Shown: positions 54,232 to 63,987, counted from the first letter of the stretch. The stretch is 64,000 bases of DNA from Paenibacillus assamensis DSM 18201 (GCF_000422445.1 NZ_AULU01000003.1:124001-188000); one strand, 5' to 3'. Notes: generated by a model from the letters alone, not told the origin. Translations and numbers: made by a program.

Positions 54232-54768
54232 CTAGCTACCTCCTACCAGATGGTTGTTTGCAACTGCTAAATGAATGTGAGCTATATGATGTCGGTCATG
54301 CCAAATCAGTCTTTGAAGAGCAATGTCTAGGGTGAGGGAATCTAACGTTTGTGTACGCAATTTTTTATGAAAATCATCAGGTTGAAGACTGTTACAGAGG
54401 ATGAAAAATCTTCGGTGAAGCGTTTCAATAAGCAGTATGGAATCTTCAATAGGCAGATGATTATACTCATCAAGAGCAGCCCACGCATCTTGATCGTACG
54501 AGCTAGCCGTAGGTTCTTCTTCGGTTAATGCGCGCTTAAATCGCAAATAAGCATTTACGTTATTATCCGCTACATGATGCACAATTTGCTGAATCGTCCA
54601 GCCCCCAGGGCGGTAGGAGTAATGAAATTGCTCAGGGGTTAAATGATATATTGCATTTCGCAGCTCTATACTTATTTCTGGAATCTGGCTAATAAAATAG
54701 TTTCGCTCTATCATGGTGGGATTCAGTATCGGTTTAAATGGATTACTAATGAATTTATTAGTCTCCAC
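54232..54768 (-). CDS. YfiT/DinB-type putative metal-dependent (bacillithiol) transferase
   Basis: 178 residues. A four-helix DinB bundle with the three metal-binding His: IVHHVADNN near residues 64-72 and HDRHHIAHIH near 157-166. RPGGWTIQQIVHHVADN and the N-terminal NPF segment match the YfiT family, to which bacillithiol transferase BstA belongs. It would conjugate thiols to electrophiles or drugs; the acceptor is unknown. The start is GTG 54768 with AAAGGGG at 10 bases. Confidence 0.85.
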   Translation of the reverse strand: METNKFISNPFKPILNPTMIERNYFISQIPEISIELRNAIYHLTPEQFHYSYRPGGWTIQQIVHHVADNNVNAYLRFKRALTEEEPTASSYDQDAWAALDEYNHLPIEDSILLIETLHRRFFILCNSLQPDDFHKKLRTQTLDSLTLDIALQRLIWHDRHHIAHIHLAVANNHLVGGS

Positions 54769-54849
54769 AGCCTCAGTACCCCTTTCAAGGAATTTTCAAA
54801 TGGAGCCAGCTGCCTATTTTCACAGCTAATTTTTCGTCAGAACGTCAAC

Positions 54850-55437
54850 TTACTCTTGTACATACCCACGCGCAATTGAATTATGGACTAGCTGTTGGGT
54901 ATAGGCCCACAACGTTGTGGAACCATCGCCAATTTCACTATTCCGCTTCAAAATTTGCTCGCTTGTAATCTGGTAGGTTCGCCACGTGTCACCTTCATTG
55001 TAATAGTTATGTAAGATAGGATGCAAGCGGTCTAACGAGGCAGCAAACCGCGCTTCGTTACTTTCTTTCCGCTCAAATTCAAGCCACAGGTTCATTATTT
55101 CCTCCCCCTGTTCTCTTGGTAAGAGACCAAAAATTCGCTGTGCCGCTTGCATCTCTCGTTCATGTTTGTCTTCATTAGCAGCTGTATCGTACACAAATGT
55201 GTCACCCGCATCAATCTCGACTAGATCATGAATAAGCAGCATTTTTACTACTTTGAATACATCAACTTCTTCATTTGCATGACCACTTAAGATGAGCGCC
55301 ATTACAGCTAGATGCCAGGAATGCTCCGCATCATTTTCTAGCCTTGTATCGCTAACAATTTTCGTTTTTCTTTGAATCGTCTTGAGCTTGTCAATCTCTA
55401 TCAAAAACTGGAGTTGTTTCTGCAAAATATGTTCCAT
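54850..55437 (-). CDS. HD-domain phosphohydrolase (HDDC2/YfbR-like)
   Basis: 195 residues. Metal ligands of the HD superfamily are in RLENDAEHSWHLAV (His), LLIHDLVEIDAGDTF (His-Asp) and SLDRLHPILHNY (Asp), the layout of 5'-deoxynucleotidases of the YfbR/HDDC2 group, which remove phosphate from deoxynucleoside monophosphates. It is transcribed toward the YfiT-like gene at 81 bases. The 336 bases upstream (55438-55773) hold only a hairpin with AGGCATAG/CTATGCCT at 55547-55581. Confidence 0.88.
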   Translation of the reverse strand: MEHILQKQLQFLIEIDKLKTIQRKTKIVSDTRLENDAEHSWHLAVMALILSGHANEEVDVFKVVKMLLIHDLVEIDAGDTFVYDTAANEDKHEREMQAAQRIFGLLPREQGEEIMNLWLEFERKESNEARFAASLDRLHPILHNYYNEGDTWRTYQITSEQILKRNSEIGDGSTTLWAYTQQLVHNSIARGYVQE

Positions 55438-55546
55438 GTGCTTGTCCCCTCATTTTATTATATAACCAATTACTTCCTATCCCTTATGATGTTCATCGTA
55501 TTATTTCGCTAAAAAAATGACTAGGACATATGTCTTCAAGCTAAAT

Positions 55547-55581
55547 AGGCATAGACTGCCCCTTACCTGCCCCCTATGCCT
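55547..55581. repeat. Isolated hairpin in a 336-base gene-free gap
   Basis: AGGCATAG pairs with CTATGCCT around a 19-base loop made of two CTGCCCC units. The flanks lack a long T run. It may be a weak terminator or a leader structure of the S9 peptidase gene. Confidence 0.4.
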
Positions 55582-55773
55582 TTCAAGTCTCCTACTTTCC
55601 GAATAATATTTCATCCACTTAAATAAGCAAGGTTTCATGTACATAAAAAATACACAGCACTCCTCAATAATGGTATTCAAAGGGCTGCACAATCAATACC
55701 TTTCTAACAGCGCTGAACCCTTACTAAGATTGCCTGCAAGGTAATCTAAAATACTGGATAGGAGTGAAGATTT

Positions 55774-58149
55774 ATGAAACAAGCAGTAACCGCTGAACAG
55801 TATGCAAAAGCAAAAGAATGGAGCCAAGATTGGCACGATGATGTGGACAATGCACAAGTCGCACCACATTGGATTGGCCCATCGTCAACGTTCTGGTATC
55901 AACGCGATATTCGAGTGGGCGCACAAAAAGGAAGTGAATATGTGATCGTGGATCCCGTTTCCAACTCGGCAGAACCTGCCTTTGACCATGCGCGTTTGGC
56001 AACAGCCTTACGAGCCTTATTACAGGAAGAAGTTGATCCGCATCAGCTCCCCATTGATAAGCTAACGATTAACGATCATCCTTCTATTATTTATTTTGTT
56101 GCAAAAGAAAAATACTGGGCTTATGATCAGACACAGAACGAATGCTATGAAGTAGAACCCGCACAAGCTAAGCCAAATGAATTATTGTCTCCAGATGGAC
56201 AATGGGCAGCCTATGTAGAAAATTATAATCTCTATGTTCGTCATCTAAAAACAGAAGAAGTGCGGCAGCTAACCTACGATGGAGAACAATACTATGGATA
56301 CGGTTCCGAAGAATCAGCCATGAATGAGACGTCCCAGCAAATCTCCGGTGATGTCCCCCCACCAAGTGTGCTATGGTCACCTGATTCGAAGAAACTGATC
56401 ACACTTCGTTTGGACGAGAAAAATGTAAAAGAACTGCATGTCGTCCAAAACGTCCCGCTAGACCATAAGGAAGTTCGACCTACCCTGTACACGTCACGTT
56501 ACGCGATGGTCGGGGATAAACATGTTCCGATGATGGAAGTGTATATTGCAAATATCGATCATCAACAATCAATACGAGTAGAAGCCGAGCCTATTGCGGC
56601 TACTAGTCCCTCTGCTTTTCACCCTATAACACCGCTAGCTGGTTGGTCTGAGGACAGTCAACAGGTCTACTATAAACAAGTAGCCAGAGACTTTAAATCA
56701 GCGCAGCTCATCCTCGTCCAAGCTGATACGGGTGAAGCCAGAGTCATTGCGGAAGAAACAAACGAAACGTTCATTTTCACTCATTTGTATCATAATGGAA
56801 ACATCTCCTATTATAGCTATTTTAATATTATGACATCGTTGAAGCCTAACTTCCAACTGCTGCAGGATAATTCTCTCATCTGGCTGTCTGAACGAGATGG
56901 CTACGGTCATCTGTATGTCATTGATTCTTGTACAGGTCAGACGCTAAGGGCATTGACAGCCGGCAATTGGAACGTGCGGCGTCTCATCGCCATTGATGAA
57001 GAACAAGGCTGGGTCTATTTCACAGCAAGCGGTCGGGAAACGGGACGTGATCCGTATTATCAGCACCTTTACCGTGTCCAGTTAGATGGCTCATGTCTCT
57101 CCTTACTCACGCCAGAAGACGCTAATCATAATGTGATTCTCTCTCCTGACTTCGCTTATTTTGTAAACACGCATTCTCGCGTCGATTCCCCACCTACCTC
57201 TGTACTGCGCAGTGTAAACGGAGATTGCATCCGCGAGCTGGAGCGTGCCAACATCCAGCCTTTGTTAGAGAGAGGCTATCAACTGCCAGAGCGCTTTACG
57301 GTTAAGGCGGCAGATGGGATTACCGATTTATACGGCATTATTATTAAGCCAGCTCATCTCGATCTAGCACAGACTTACCCTGTTATCGATCATTACTATG
57401 CTGGACCTCAGGTCATTCAAACACCAAAGTCATTCACATTAAAGGCATTAAATACTGGCGGAGCACAAGCACTCGCTCAACTAGGCTTTGCCACTATCCT
57501 TATGGATGGCAAAGGGACTCCTTTCCGCTCACGTGAATTTATCGATGTAGTAGCAGGAAATATGGGCGATGGTTCTGGACTCGAAGACCATGTGGCGTCC
57601 CTGCCTCAATTGGCACAAATGTATCCATTCCTAGATATCGAACGTGTAGGAATTTGGGGCAGTTCTGGCGGCGGCTATGGCGCAGCACGTGCTATTTTGA
57701 AATACCCTGATACGTACACAGCTGCGGTTGCTTCTGCAGGCAATCACGATCAATTGATGTACATTAATATGTGGGGCGAACATTACCAAGGGATGCTTGA
57801 TCCACAATATCCGGATCGCTATGCGAATCAAGCAAATGCGGATTTGGCTGCCCATTTGAAAGGCAAGCTGCTGCTCGCACATGGCGATATCGACGATAAT
57901 GTCCATATCGGCCAGACGTTACGATTAGCTGCTGCCCTGATTAAGGCAGATAAAGATTTCGATCTGCTTATTATGCCTAATGTCGAGCATAACGTTCCTG
58001 CAGAAGCTTATTTTATCCGTAGAAAATGGGACTTCTTTATTAGACACTTATTGGGAGTAGAACCACCTAAACTTCCCATACATGCACCTGACAATGAAGG
58101 GCAATCTGCTTCCATAGAGTCTAATTCCATGAAAGCAAGTATAAGTTAG
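55774..58149 (+). CDS. S9 family serine peptidase (dipeptidyl peptidase IV-like)
   Basis: 791 residues, with no signal peptide, so probably cytosolic. The N-terminal part (about 100-520) is a DPP IV-type beta-propeller (LLSPDGQWAAYVENYNLYVR, LWSPDSKKLITLRLDEKN, LWLSERDGYGHLYV). The C-terminal alpha/beta-hydrolase has Ser631 in GIWGSSGGGYG, Asp707 in HGDIDDNVH and His739 in NVEHNVP. It cleaves dipeptides or short peptides. AGGAGTG precedes the ATG. The stop is 42 bases before the first PAF-acetylhydrolase-like gene, which may be cotranscribed. Confidence 0.93.
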   Translation: MKQAVTAEQYAKAKEWSQDWHDDVDNAQVAPHWIGPSSTFWYQRDIRVGAQKGSEYVIVDPVSNSAEPAFDHARLATALRALLQEEVDPHQLPIDKLTINDHPSIIYFVAKEKYWAYDQTQNECYEVEPAQAKPNELLSPDGQWAAYVENYNLYVRHLKTEEVRQLTYDGEQYYGYGSEESAMNETSQQISGDVPPPSVLWSPDSKKLITLRLDEKNVKELHVVQNVPLDHKEVRPTLYTSRYAMVGDKHVPMMEVYIANIDHQQSIRVEAEPIAATSPSAFHPITPLAGWSEDSQQVYYKQVARDFKSAQLILVQADTGEARVIAEETNETFIFTHLYHNGNISYYSYFNIMTSLKPNFQLLQDNSLIWLSERDGYGHLYVIDSCTGQTLRALTAGNWNVRRLIAIDEEQGWVYFTASGRETGRDPYYQHLYRVQLDGSCLSLLTPEDANHNVILSPDFAYFVNTHSRVDSPPTSVLRSVNGDCIRELERANIQPLLERGYQLPERFTVKAADGITDLYGIIIKPAHLDLAQTYPVIDHYYAGPQVIQTPKSFTLKALNTGGAQALAQLGFATILMDGKGTPFRSREFIDVVAGNMGDGSGLEDHVASLPQLAQMYPFLDIERVGIWGSSGGGYGAARAILKYPDTYTAAVASAGNHDQLMYINMWGEHYQGMLDPQYPDRYANQANADLAAHLKGKLLLAHGDIDDNVHIGQTLRLAAALIKADKDFDLLIMPNVEHNVPAEAYFIRRKWDFFIRHLLGVEPPKLPIHAPDNEGQSASIESNSMKASIS

Positions 58150-58191
58150 CCTATTCACACAATCCTATTTGATGAAATGGAGAGTTGCATG

Positions 58192-59532
58192 ATGGATGTC
58201 AAGCTTATTGGGAAAAGCAAATTGTTAATTACGGTTATGTTGTGTTCCCTGTTTGTCGGTAGTAGCGTCATGAACGCGCTTGGAAGCACCCCTTTCCAAC
58301 AAGGGCAGCAAGCAGCTGTTGCCTCTACTCAAACGAAAACCACTACAACTTCGTCCAAACAGGCAACGGTTACATTTCCAGCACTTCAAGGACCTTACAA
58401 AGTAGGGACTGAACGTTTTCACTGGGTTGATAAATCCCGTCCTGAAACGTTCACTGCAAACAAGATGGATCATCGTGAGTTGATGATTCAAGTATGGTAT
58501 CCGACTACCGCAACAAGCGCTTCTCATAAACTTGAACCTTATGCAACCAATCCAGCAGCACTGTCGAAATTTTATGAAGGCTATATGAAAATACCTGCTG
58601 CACAATTTTTGCCTTTACTGACTACTACCACTCAATCCTTGATCAAGGCACCTATCGCTGAAGCAAAGCAAAAACATCCTGTGCTTATTTTATCGCATGG
58701 CTTCGGCATGCTGAACGATACGTATCGATTTATTGCCGAGCCTTTGGCAAGCCAAGGCTATATCGTCGTTAGTGTGCAGCATACGTATAATGCATTAATA
58801 ACCACATTTCCTAATGGTAAAGTTGCAACTTTCAACGATTCCAATGGCGACAGCACCGCTCACATGGACCGATTGATAACGAAAGTGTGGGTAAAGGACA
58901 TTCAATTTGTATTGGATCGTTTAGAACAGCTTTCAGAGAAAAAGAACTATCCTATTTGGAAACAAGCCGATCTAAATAAAGTTGGGATGCTCGGTCATTC
59001 TTTTGGCGGTGCTACAGCTGCACAAGTGATGCTGCAGGATAGTCGTGTAAGGGCAGGCATCAACATGGACGGCGGCTTCTTTGGCAAAGTGATTCCTGAA
59101 ACGGGTATTCCAGGCCCATTCATGCTGTTGAGTGCTGGCTATGACGGATTAAAAAATTTAGAGAGTATCGATCCAAAGCAAGCCGCCGAAACACAAGGGG
59201 TAGATGAAAAGAAATTCACAGAAATGTTGAAACATGTGATCGCACGCTATAAGCAGGCCGTACGCTTTAGCTATTCCGTATCATTCCGTCATGCAAACCA
59301 TGGAACATTTTCGGATACTCCGTTAATTACCCCGCCATCTGCATCAAATGATACTTCCAGCTTACAGACGGTGTATCGCACTCACAGCAGTATTAATGCC
59401 TATACATTGGATTTCTTCGACCATTTCCTAAAAGGAAAGCCAACGAAACTGCTGGACGGAAAGAACAAGATTGAAGATGTTAAGGTGAATATCGGAGAAC
59501 ATGTGAAAACGAAAATAGCAGCGGCTAAGTAA
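58192..59532 (+). CDS. Secreted alpha/beta-hydrolase, PAF-acetylhydrolase-like (copy 1)
   Basis: 446 residues. An N-terminal signal peptide (LLITVMLCSLFVGSSVMNALG), a Thr/Ser-rich spacer, then a PAF-AH isoform II-like hydrolase (VLILSHGFGMLNDTYRFIAE with the oxyanion loop). Catalytic triad: Ser270 in GHSFGG, Asp293 in NMDGGFFG and His370 in HANHGTF. It probably hydrolyses lipids or small esters outside the cell. GGAGAG lies 7 bases before ATG 58192 (ATG 58189 also possible). A paralogue follows directly; a hairpin separates them. Confidence 0.87.
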   Translation: MDVKLIGKSKLLITVMLCSLFVGSSVMNALGSTPFQQGQQAAVASTQTKTTTTSSKQATVTFPALQGPYKVGTERFHWVDKSRPETFTANKMDHRELMIQVWYPTTATSASHKLEPYATNPAALSKFYEGYMKIPAAQFLPLLTTTTQSLIKAPIAEAKQKHPVLILSHGFGMLNDTYRFIAEPLASQGYIVVSVQHTYNALITTFPNGKVATFNDSNGDSTAHMDRLITKVWVKDIQFVLDRLEQLSEKKNYPIWKQADLNKVGMLGHSFGGATAAQVMLQDSRVRAGINMDGGFFGKVIPETGIPGPFMLLSAGYDGLKNLESIDPKQAAETQGVDEKKFTEMLKHVIARYKQAVRFSYSVSFRHANHGTFSDTPLITPPSASNDTSSLQTVYRTHSSINAYTLDFFDHFLKGKPTKLLDGKNKIEDVKVNIGEHVKTKIAAAK

Positions 59533-59547
59533 AATTCATTCAAGTTG

Positions 59548-59585
59548 GAGCCTTCTCGGTACATAACGGGGAAGGTTCTTTTTAT
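59548..59585 (+). terminator. Terminator between the two PAF-AH-like genes
   Basis: GAGCCTTCTC pairs with GGGAAGGTTC using G-U pairs, followed by TTTTTAT. Confidence 0.65.
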
Positions 59586-59737
59586 GTTCATCAAAAGTAC
59601 ACAGCGCTGCGCGATAATAAAAAGCAAGGGGTTAACCATCGAAGCATATAGGCATCCATTAGCATCAGCCTCTTCACATCTAGAGCAGTTAACATGCATT
59701 CAATTTTACATTTTATTATCTAAAGGAGGAATTCAAT

Positions 59738-61126
59738 ATGAAGTCCAAGATAACGACGGGAAGAAAAAACAGATTGCTGCTATTCACCCTTCTTTGTTCC
59801 TTGTTTGTCTTTAGCAGTGCAAGCCAAGCACTTGGTACTGATGGATCGCAGCAATCGATAGCAATAGCTGAGTCCTCAGCATCCTATACTGCCGCAACAA
59901 CAGTTGACACAACGACAACAACGTCCAAACCTGCATCCCATTCGACAGATAAGGCTACAAATGTTCAGTTCCCTTCGCTTGCAGGACCATATCAAGTGGG
60001 TACCGAAACATTCCATTGGATCGATAAATCTCGTCCAGAAAGATTTACAGCTAGTAAACACGACCATCGCGAACTCATGATCCAAGTCTGGTACCCAACG
60101 AAAGCAACTAGTGCCAGTTACAAACGGCAACCATTCTCAGACAATCCAACAGCACATGCTAAAGCGTTCGAAAGCTATGCCCAAGTTCCAGCAAGCAAAT
60201 CTATGCCCTTGTTTCTGTCAACTACTCATTCTCTGATTAAAGCCCCTATAGCAAAAAACAAACAAAAATACCCGGTGCTTATTTTTTCACACGGATTCGG
60301 CGCTCGCAATGATTCCTATCGATTTCTCACTGAGCAGCTCGCAAGCCAAGGCTATATCATCGTAAGTGTGCAGCATACGTATAATTCATTCCTTACTCAA
60401 TTCCCAACTGGAAAGGTTGCACCATACGTAGGACATCATATAGAAAACTACGCTTACATGGACCGATTAATTACGAACGTATGGGTCAAAGATATTCAAT
60501 TCGTCCTTGATCGTCTGGAGCAGCTTGCCCAAAAGAACAAGGATCCGATTTGGAAACAGCTCGATCTTAAACGAATAGGGATGCTTGGTCATTCATTCGG
60601 CGGTGCAGCTTCTGCTCAAGTAATGCTGGCAGACAAACGAGTCAAAGCAGGAGTTAACATGGACGGAAGCTTTTACGGAAAATTGGTTCCAGATACGGGT
60701 ATACCAGGCCCCTTCTTGTATATGGGGGCAAACGATGCAGATGGGTTGCAAAATATGGAGAACATGGACCCTAAAGAGCTTGCAGTAGAACATGAAATAC
60801 GCGTTGAAGAAGTGAAAGAACTGCTGAACGATACGAGCAAAAGATACAAACAAGCGCTTCGTCATAGTTATTCCTTATCTTTCAAACATGCGAATCATGA
60901 AACATTTTGTGATTTTCCAATTCTAATGGAGCAGTTCGGGCAAATAAAAGCCTCCAGCTTAAATTCCGTAACACGCCACCATCGCATTATTAATGAATAT
61001 GCATTGGACTTCTTTGATCATGCTCTCAAAGGCAAACGTACCACGCTGCTGAGCGAAAATAAGAATAAGTATGAGGGTGTCACATTAACAATCGGGGAGG
61101 GGTTGAAAGAAAAAATTAGAAACTAG
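59738..61126 (+). CDS. Secreted alpha/beta-hydrolase, PAF-acetylhydrolase-like (copy 2)
   Basis: 462 residues, clearly a paralogue of the preceding gene: signal peptide, Thr/Ser-rich spacer, then the same domain (VGTETFHWIDKSRPERFTAS; VLIFSHGFGARNDSYRF; LASQGYIIVSVQHTYNS). Triad Ser286 in GHSFGG, Asp309 in NMDGSFYG and His387 in HANHETF. AAAGGAGG lies 8 bases before the ATG. The copies differ along their whole length, most in the segment around residues 310-350, so they may prefer different substrates. Own terminator upstream implies a separate promoter. Confidence 0.87.
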   Translation: MKSKITTGRKNRLLLFTLLCSLFVFSSASQALGTDGSQQSIAIAESSASYTAATTVDTTTTTSKPASHSTDKATNVQFPSLAGPYQVGTETFHWIDKSRPERFTASKHDHRELMIQVWYPTKATSASYKRQPFSDNPTAHAKAFESYAQVPASKSMPLFLSTTHSLIKAPIAKNKQKYPVLIFSHGFGARNDSYRFLTEQLASQGYIIVSVQHTYNSFLTQFPTGKVAPYVGHHIENYAYMDRLITNVWVKDIQFVLDRLEQLAQKNKDPIWKQLDLKRIGMLGHSFGGAASAQVMLADKRVKAGVNMDGSFYGKLVPDTGIPGPFLYMGANDADGLQNMENMDPKELAVEHEIRVEEVKELLNDTSKRYKQALRHSYSLSFKHANHETFCDFPILMEQFGQIKASSLNSVTRHHRIINEYALDFFDHALKGKRTTLLSENKNKYEGVTLTIGEGLKEKIRN

Positions 61127-61359
61127 CCGGACATTATCTTCATCCATTAATCACTTCAGGCGAATCGTACGTTAAGCTGGTATCCAATCCACCACGCCGT
61201 ATCCTATACGATCGAGCGAACGAATACTGTACTCTGCCATCCCAAGAAAACCACTCCCTTCTTTACTCCCAAACTAATTGTACGAAATACACATAACCCA
61301 TCATTCAACATGGCATTGATGCGTTCATATATGTATCGCTATTATCTATAAATATAAAT

Positions 61360-61406
61360 AAGCCGCTGCTTAAAATGGTTCATAGTGAATCATTGGACAG
61401 CGGCTT
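61360..61406. terminator. Long hairpin before the convergent beta-rich protein gene
   Basis: AAGCCGCTG pairs with CAGCGGCTT, enclosing a second stem AATGGTTCA/TGAATCATT (one mismatch). On the minus strand it is followed by ATTTAT. It lies between convergent stops. The rest of 61127-61477 shows nothing recognisable. Confidence 0.7.
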
Positions 61407-61477
61407 CTCTATTTAACATGTATACCTTATCAAGAAACAGAATAACCAGCTCATAAAGCTAACCTGTAGAGATACTG

Positions 61478-61936
61478 TTAGAACGGCCCCGCTCCCACTG
61501 CTGCAATTCCGTTAAAAGTAACCGGCCCTGTAAGTATATCTCCTGATACAGTAGCAGAAGAAATGAACAGCGTATATCGAATTTGATTCGTATTCACATC
61601 GGTCGCAGGCGGGAAATCTGCTGCTGTAACACTAATAGCTGTACTTGAAGTTAAAGTTGGATTAACCGATTCTGTATAGATGAGTGTGCCCGACCCAAAT
61701 GTGTCTGTACCATTGCGCTCAATCTGAAGTATGAGATCTGGAGGCTCGGCACTCGTAGCCACAACTACCGTCCCTGATAACCACACTCGGACATCTCCCG
61801 CCTGACTCGTACCTGCGGCCGCTGTTGTAATCAATCCAACATCTCCGATTAGTATAGGTGTATCACCAATTATGGCTGTTCCCGTATTCGTATTGCTTAA
61901 CTGTGAAAGACGTACGTCTAACACTTCAAAAGCCAT
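61478..61936 (-). CDS. Thr/Ser/Val-rich beta-protein, possible spore-surface type
   Basis: 152 residues, no signal peptide, few charged residues. Long beta-strand-like segments (GDVRVWLSGTVVVATSAEPP, ILTGPVTFNGIAAVGAGPF) and the N-terminal MAFEVLDVRLSQLSNTNTGT recall exosporium or spore-surface proteins of Bacillales with jelly-roll folds. The assignment is from composition and general pattern, not from a firm family match. AAAGGAGGAG precedes the ATG. Monocistronic, between a bidirectional hairpin and the Nudix genes. Confidence 0.6.
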   Translation of the reverse strand: MAFEVLDVRLSQLSNTNTGTAIIGDTPILIGDVGLITTAAAGTSQAGDVRVWLSGTVVVATSAEPPDLILQIERNGTDTFGSGTLIYTESVNPTLTSSTAISVTAADFPPATDVNTNQIRYTLFISSATVSGDILTGPVTFNGIAAVGAGPF

Positions 61937-62065
61937 AACATCTCCTCCTTTATTATAATTTATCCTATTAACAAAGGAGCGTGGATGTGATAGATTGATA
62001 TCTTACTAAATCGTACATTTTGAGAATTCCAAATTCAGCTCGCTTCAACCAAATTCTATGTAAGC

Positions 62066-62560
62066 TCAATATTTTACGGCTGCTCGTTCCACATAGTGCT
62101 TTTCGATACTGCTAATCGCTGCTTGATGCTCTTTATCCCAAACCAAGCTTATTTCAAAAGTACCCGGTTGAAAAAACAAGGGAAACCGACTTCGAAACCA
62201 ATCCTGCATCGGCAGCTCAAGTGCCTTATCCTTTTCAATCCAGAGCAGCTCTCCTTCTGGCGGATGCGCTAATAATTCCCCTTCAAATGCAGTAGCTAAA
62301 TAGTTAAATACCATCGAACGCAATCCTGTCTGCGGCTCACAGTATTCTGCCAATCCTTTGTAGATAATGTCCGTTACAAGGAGTCCCGTCTCTTCTCTTA
62401 CTTCTCGTATTGCACCATCGACGATACTCTCTGGATAATCGACCTTGCCCCCAGGAGCTATATACCCTGGAAACCCACGTTTCGTTGGTCGGTTTAGTAA
62501 TAGCACTTTATCGTCGTTCTCAATCATACACATCGTGTATAATTCATGATTAATCTTCAT
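62066..62560 (-). CDS. Nudix hydrolase (8-oxo-dGTPase-like)
   Basis: 164 residues. A complete Nudix box G-x5-E-x7-REUxEExGU is read in GGKVDYPESIVDGAIREVREETGL near residues 37-60 (two segments). KVLLLNRPTKRGFPGYIAPG and the length are typical of MutT/8-oxo-dGTP diphosphatase-like enzymes, but the substrate is not certain. Its ATG overlaps the stop of the broken upstream Nudix gene (ATGA). Confidence 0.87.
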   Translation of the reverse strand: MKINHELYTMCMIENDDKVLLLNRPTKRGFPGYIAPGGKVDYPESIVDGAIREVREETGLLVTDIIYKGLAEYCEPQTGLRSMVFNYLATAFEGELLAHPPEGELLWIEKDKALELPMQDWFRSRFPLFFQPGTFEISLVWDKEHQAAISSIEKHYVERAAVKY

Positions 62561-62920
62561 CTAACAATCATCCCTTTTAAAATAACTTGAAGGATCGCGT
62601 AGGTTAGCTCAGAATCCTGAATTTGATTGTCTCGTATTTGATTCAGACATTCCTCTACCTTTATCTTCACTACTTGAATCCGTTCATGCGCTTCAAGGCT
62701 TTGCTCGGTATAGCTTAAGATTTCGTCCGTGTAAAATACATGTGCAACCTCATTGCATCTCCAAGACGCAGGAAATAGTTGGCCAAGGTAATGCATATGC
62801 CCACATTCATAGCCTGTCTCTTCCAGCAGTTCTCTTCTTCCAGTATACTTTCCCATGTTCATCTTGTAGTATCGAGAGCCCGTTGTTGTCTATTAACGTA
62901 ATTATTTGGTTCATAACAGC
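62557..62920 (-). pseudogene. Broken ADP-ribose pyrophosphatase-like Nudix gene
   Basis: The downstream part (to 62557) encodes RRELLEETGY, the second half of a Nudix box, followed by the usual C-terminal half of NudF-like enzymes (CNEVAHVFYTDEI, ending QVILKGMIV). The first half of the Nudix box (G-x5-E) and the strand before it are missing. Upstream, from about ATG 62919, another frame reads MNQIITLIDNNGLSILQ, like the start of such an enzyme. The ATG at 62862 has no ribosome binding site. An internal deletion with frameshift is the likeliest explanation. Confidence 0.6.
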
Positions 62921-63291
62921 CCACTCCCCTAACGTTCGCCACAGCGTCTATTCTGTGTATATGGATGTATTTCAAAATGTAACGAACGTCAGTGAGCTTA
63001 TTTGTCAAATAGAGCGCTTATTTTCACCATTTTGGCTAATATAAGCTCTCCTACAACCGTTACAATTCTACGATGGGCAAATTCAGCAAAATAACGTCAA
63101 TGACGTTCGTTAGAGCCAAGTATACGGCTTCTTATGACATGTCATACAATCCAATCTGAATGACAATTAGCCATCCTCCTAAACCTGACACTATACTTAT
63201 GCCGCAGCGAAACTTCCTCGCTGTTATCGGCAGCCTTTATTTCCACGGTCTAGTTACTCCCTTTTTTTCTCTTGTAGCTCTATTAAGATCA
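62921..63291. other. Gene-free gap of about 370 bases
   Basis: No convincing gene, RNA or strong hairpin is seen. The open frames in this stretch lack ribosome binding sites and family motifs. Confidence 0.5.
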
Positions 63292-63987
63292 TTATCCCAA
63301 ATAATCTGGCACAATCTCCGTCTCAACGATCTGTCCATTACGTACATTTACCTCATACGCCCTCGCAGCAGGACGCGAGCTTACAACGCGATACAATTCA
63401 TCACCACGATAATGAAGAGCAACCCCATCATCAGCCGCCCTACCTCCGCCCAGTAGACCCGCTAAAATAAGCTTCTGGTAAGAAGGTCTACGGTCTGCTT
63501 CGCCATCATAGTGTGGGCAGTTGCTGCCTTGCAGCCACCCTAAACCATTCAGCTTCGTTAACTGACCAGGTATCGAATCAGTCACAGCTTCTTCAAACCA
63601 GCATAACGAGCCAGCACTAAGCCCAGACAGCACAGTCCCATTTTCCCAAGCCCGCTTCAAATATAGATCGAGCTTCCACTCTTTCCATAACACAAGCAGG
63701 TTGCGAGTATTGCCCCCACCGACATAAATAATGTCTTTGTCCAGTACATAGTCTTCCAAATCTCCCGTTGGCGCGTTAAATAAAGATAAATGAGAAGGGA
63801 TGCAATCATATCGATTAAATGCCTTATAAAATCGCTGTATATATCCATCCGCGTCTCCACTTGCTGTCCCTACAAAGCAAATTTTAGGCTGTTTCGATTG
63901 AGCTTGCTGCAGCACGTATGTATCTAATAACGGGTTGTCTGGCTCCATCGAGAATCCTCCGCCGCCCATTGCGATAATTTGCCTCAT
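63292..63987 (-). CDS. pepE: Peptidase E (S51 dipeptidase family)
   Basis: 231 residues. MRQIIAMGGGGFSMEPDNPL opens the protein. IYVGGGNTRNLLVLW is the family strand-loop, and the nucleophile Ser lies in VLSGLSAGSLCWFE. A His near PHYDGEADRRP completes the expected active site. The family cleaves Asp-X dipeptides in the cytosol. GAGAGGAT precedes the ATG at 63987, 13 bases from the window end. Confidence 0.9.
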   Translation of the reverse strand: MRQIIAMGGGGFSMEPDNPLLDTYVLQQAQSKQPKICFVGTASGDADGYIQRFYKAFNRYDCIPSHLSLFNAPTGDLEDYVLDKDIIYVGGGNTRNLLVLWKEWKLDLYLKRAWENGTVLSGLSAGSLCWFEEAVTDSIPGQLTKLNGLGWLQGSNCPHYDGEADRRPSYQKLILAGLLGGGRAADDGVALHYRGDELYRVVSSRPAARAYEVNVRNGQIVETEIVPDYLG

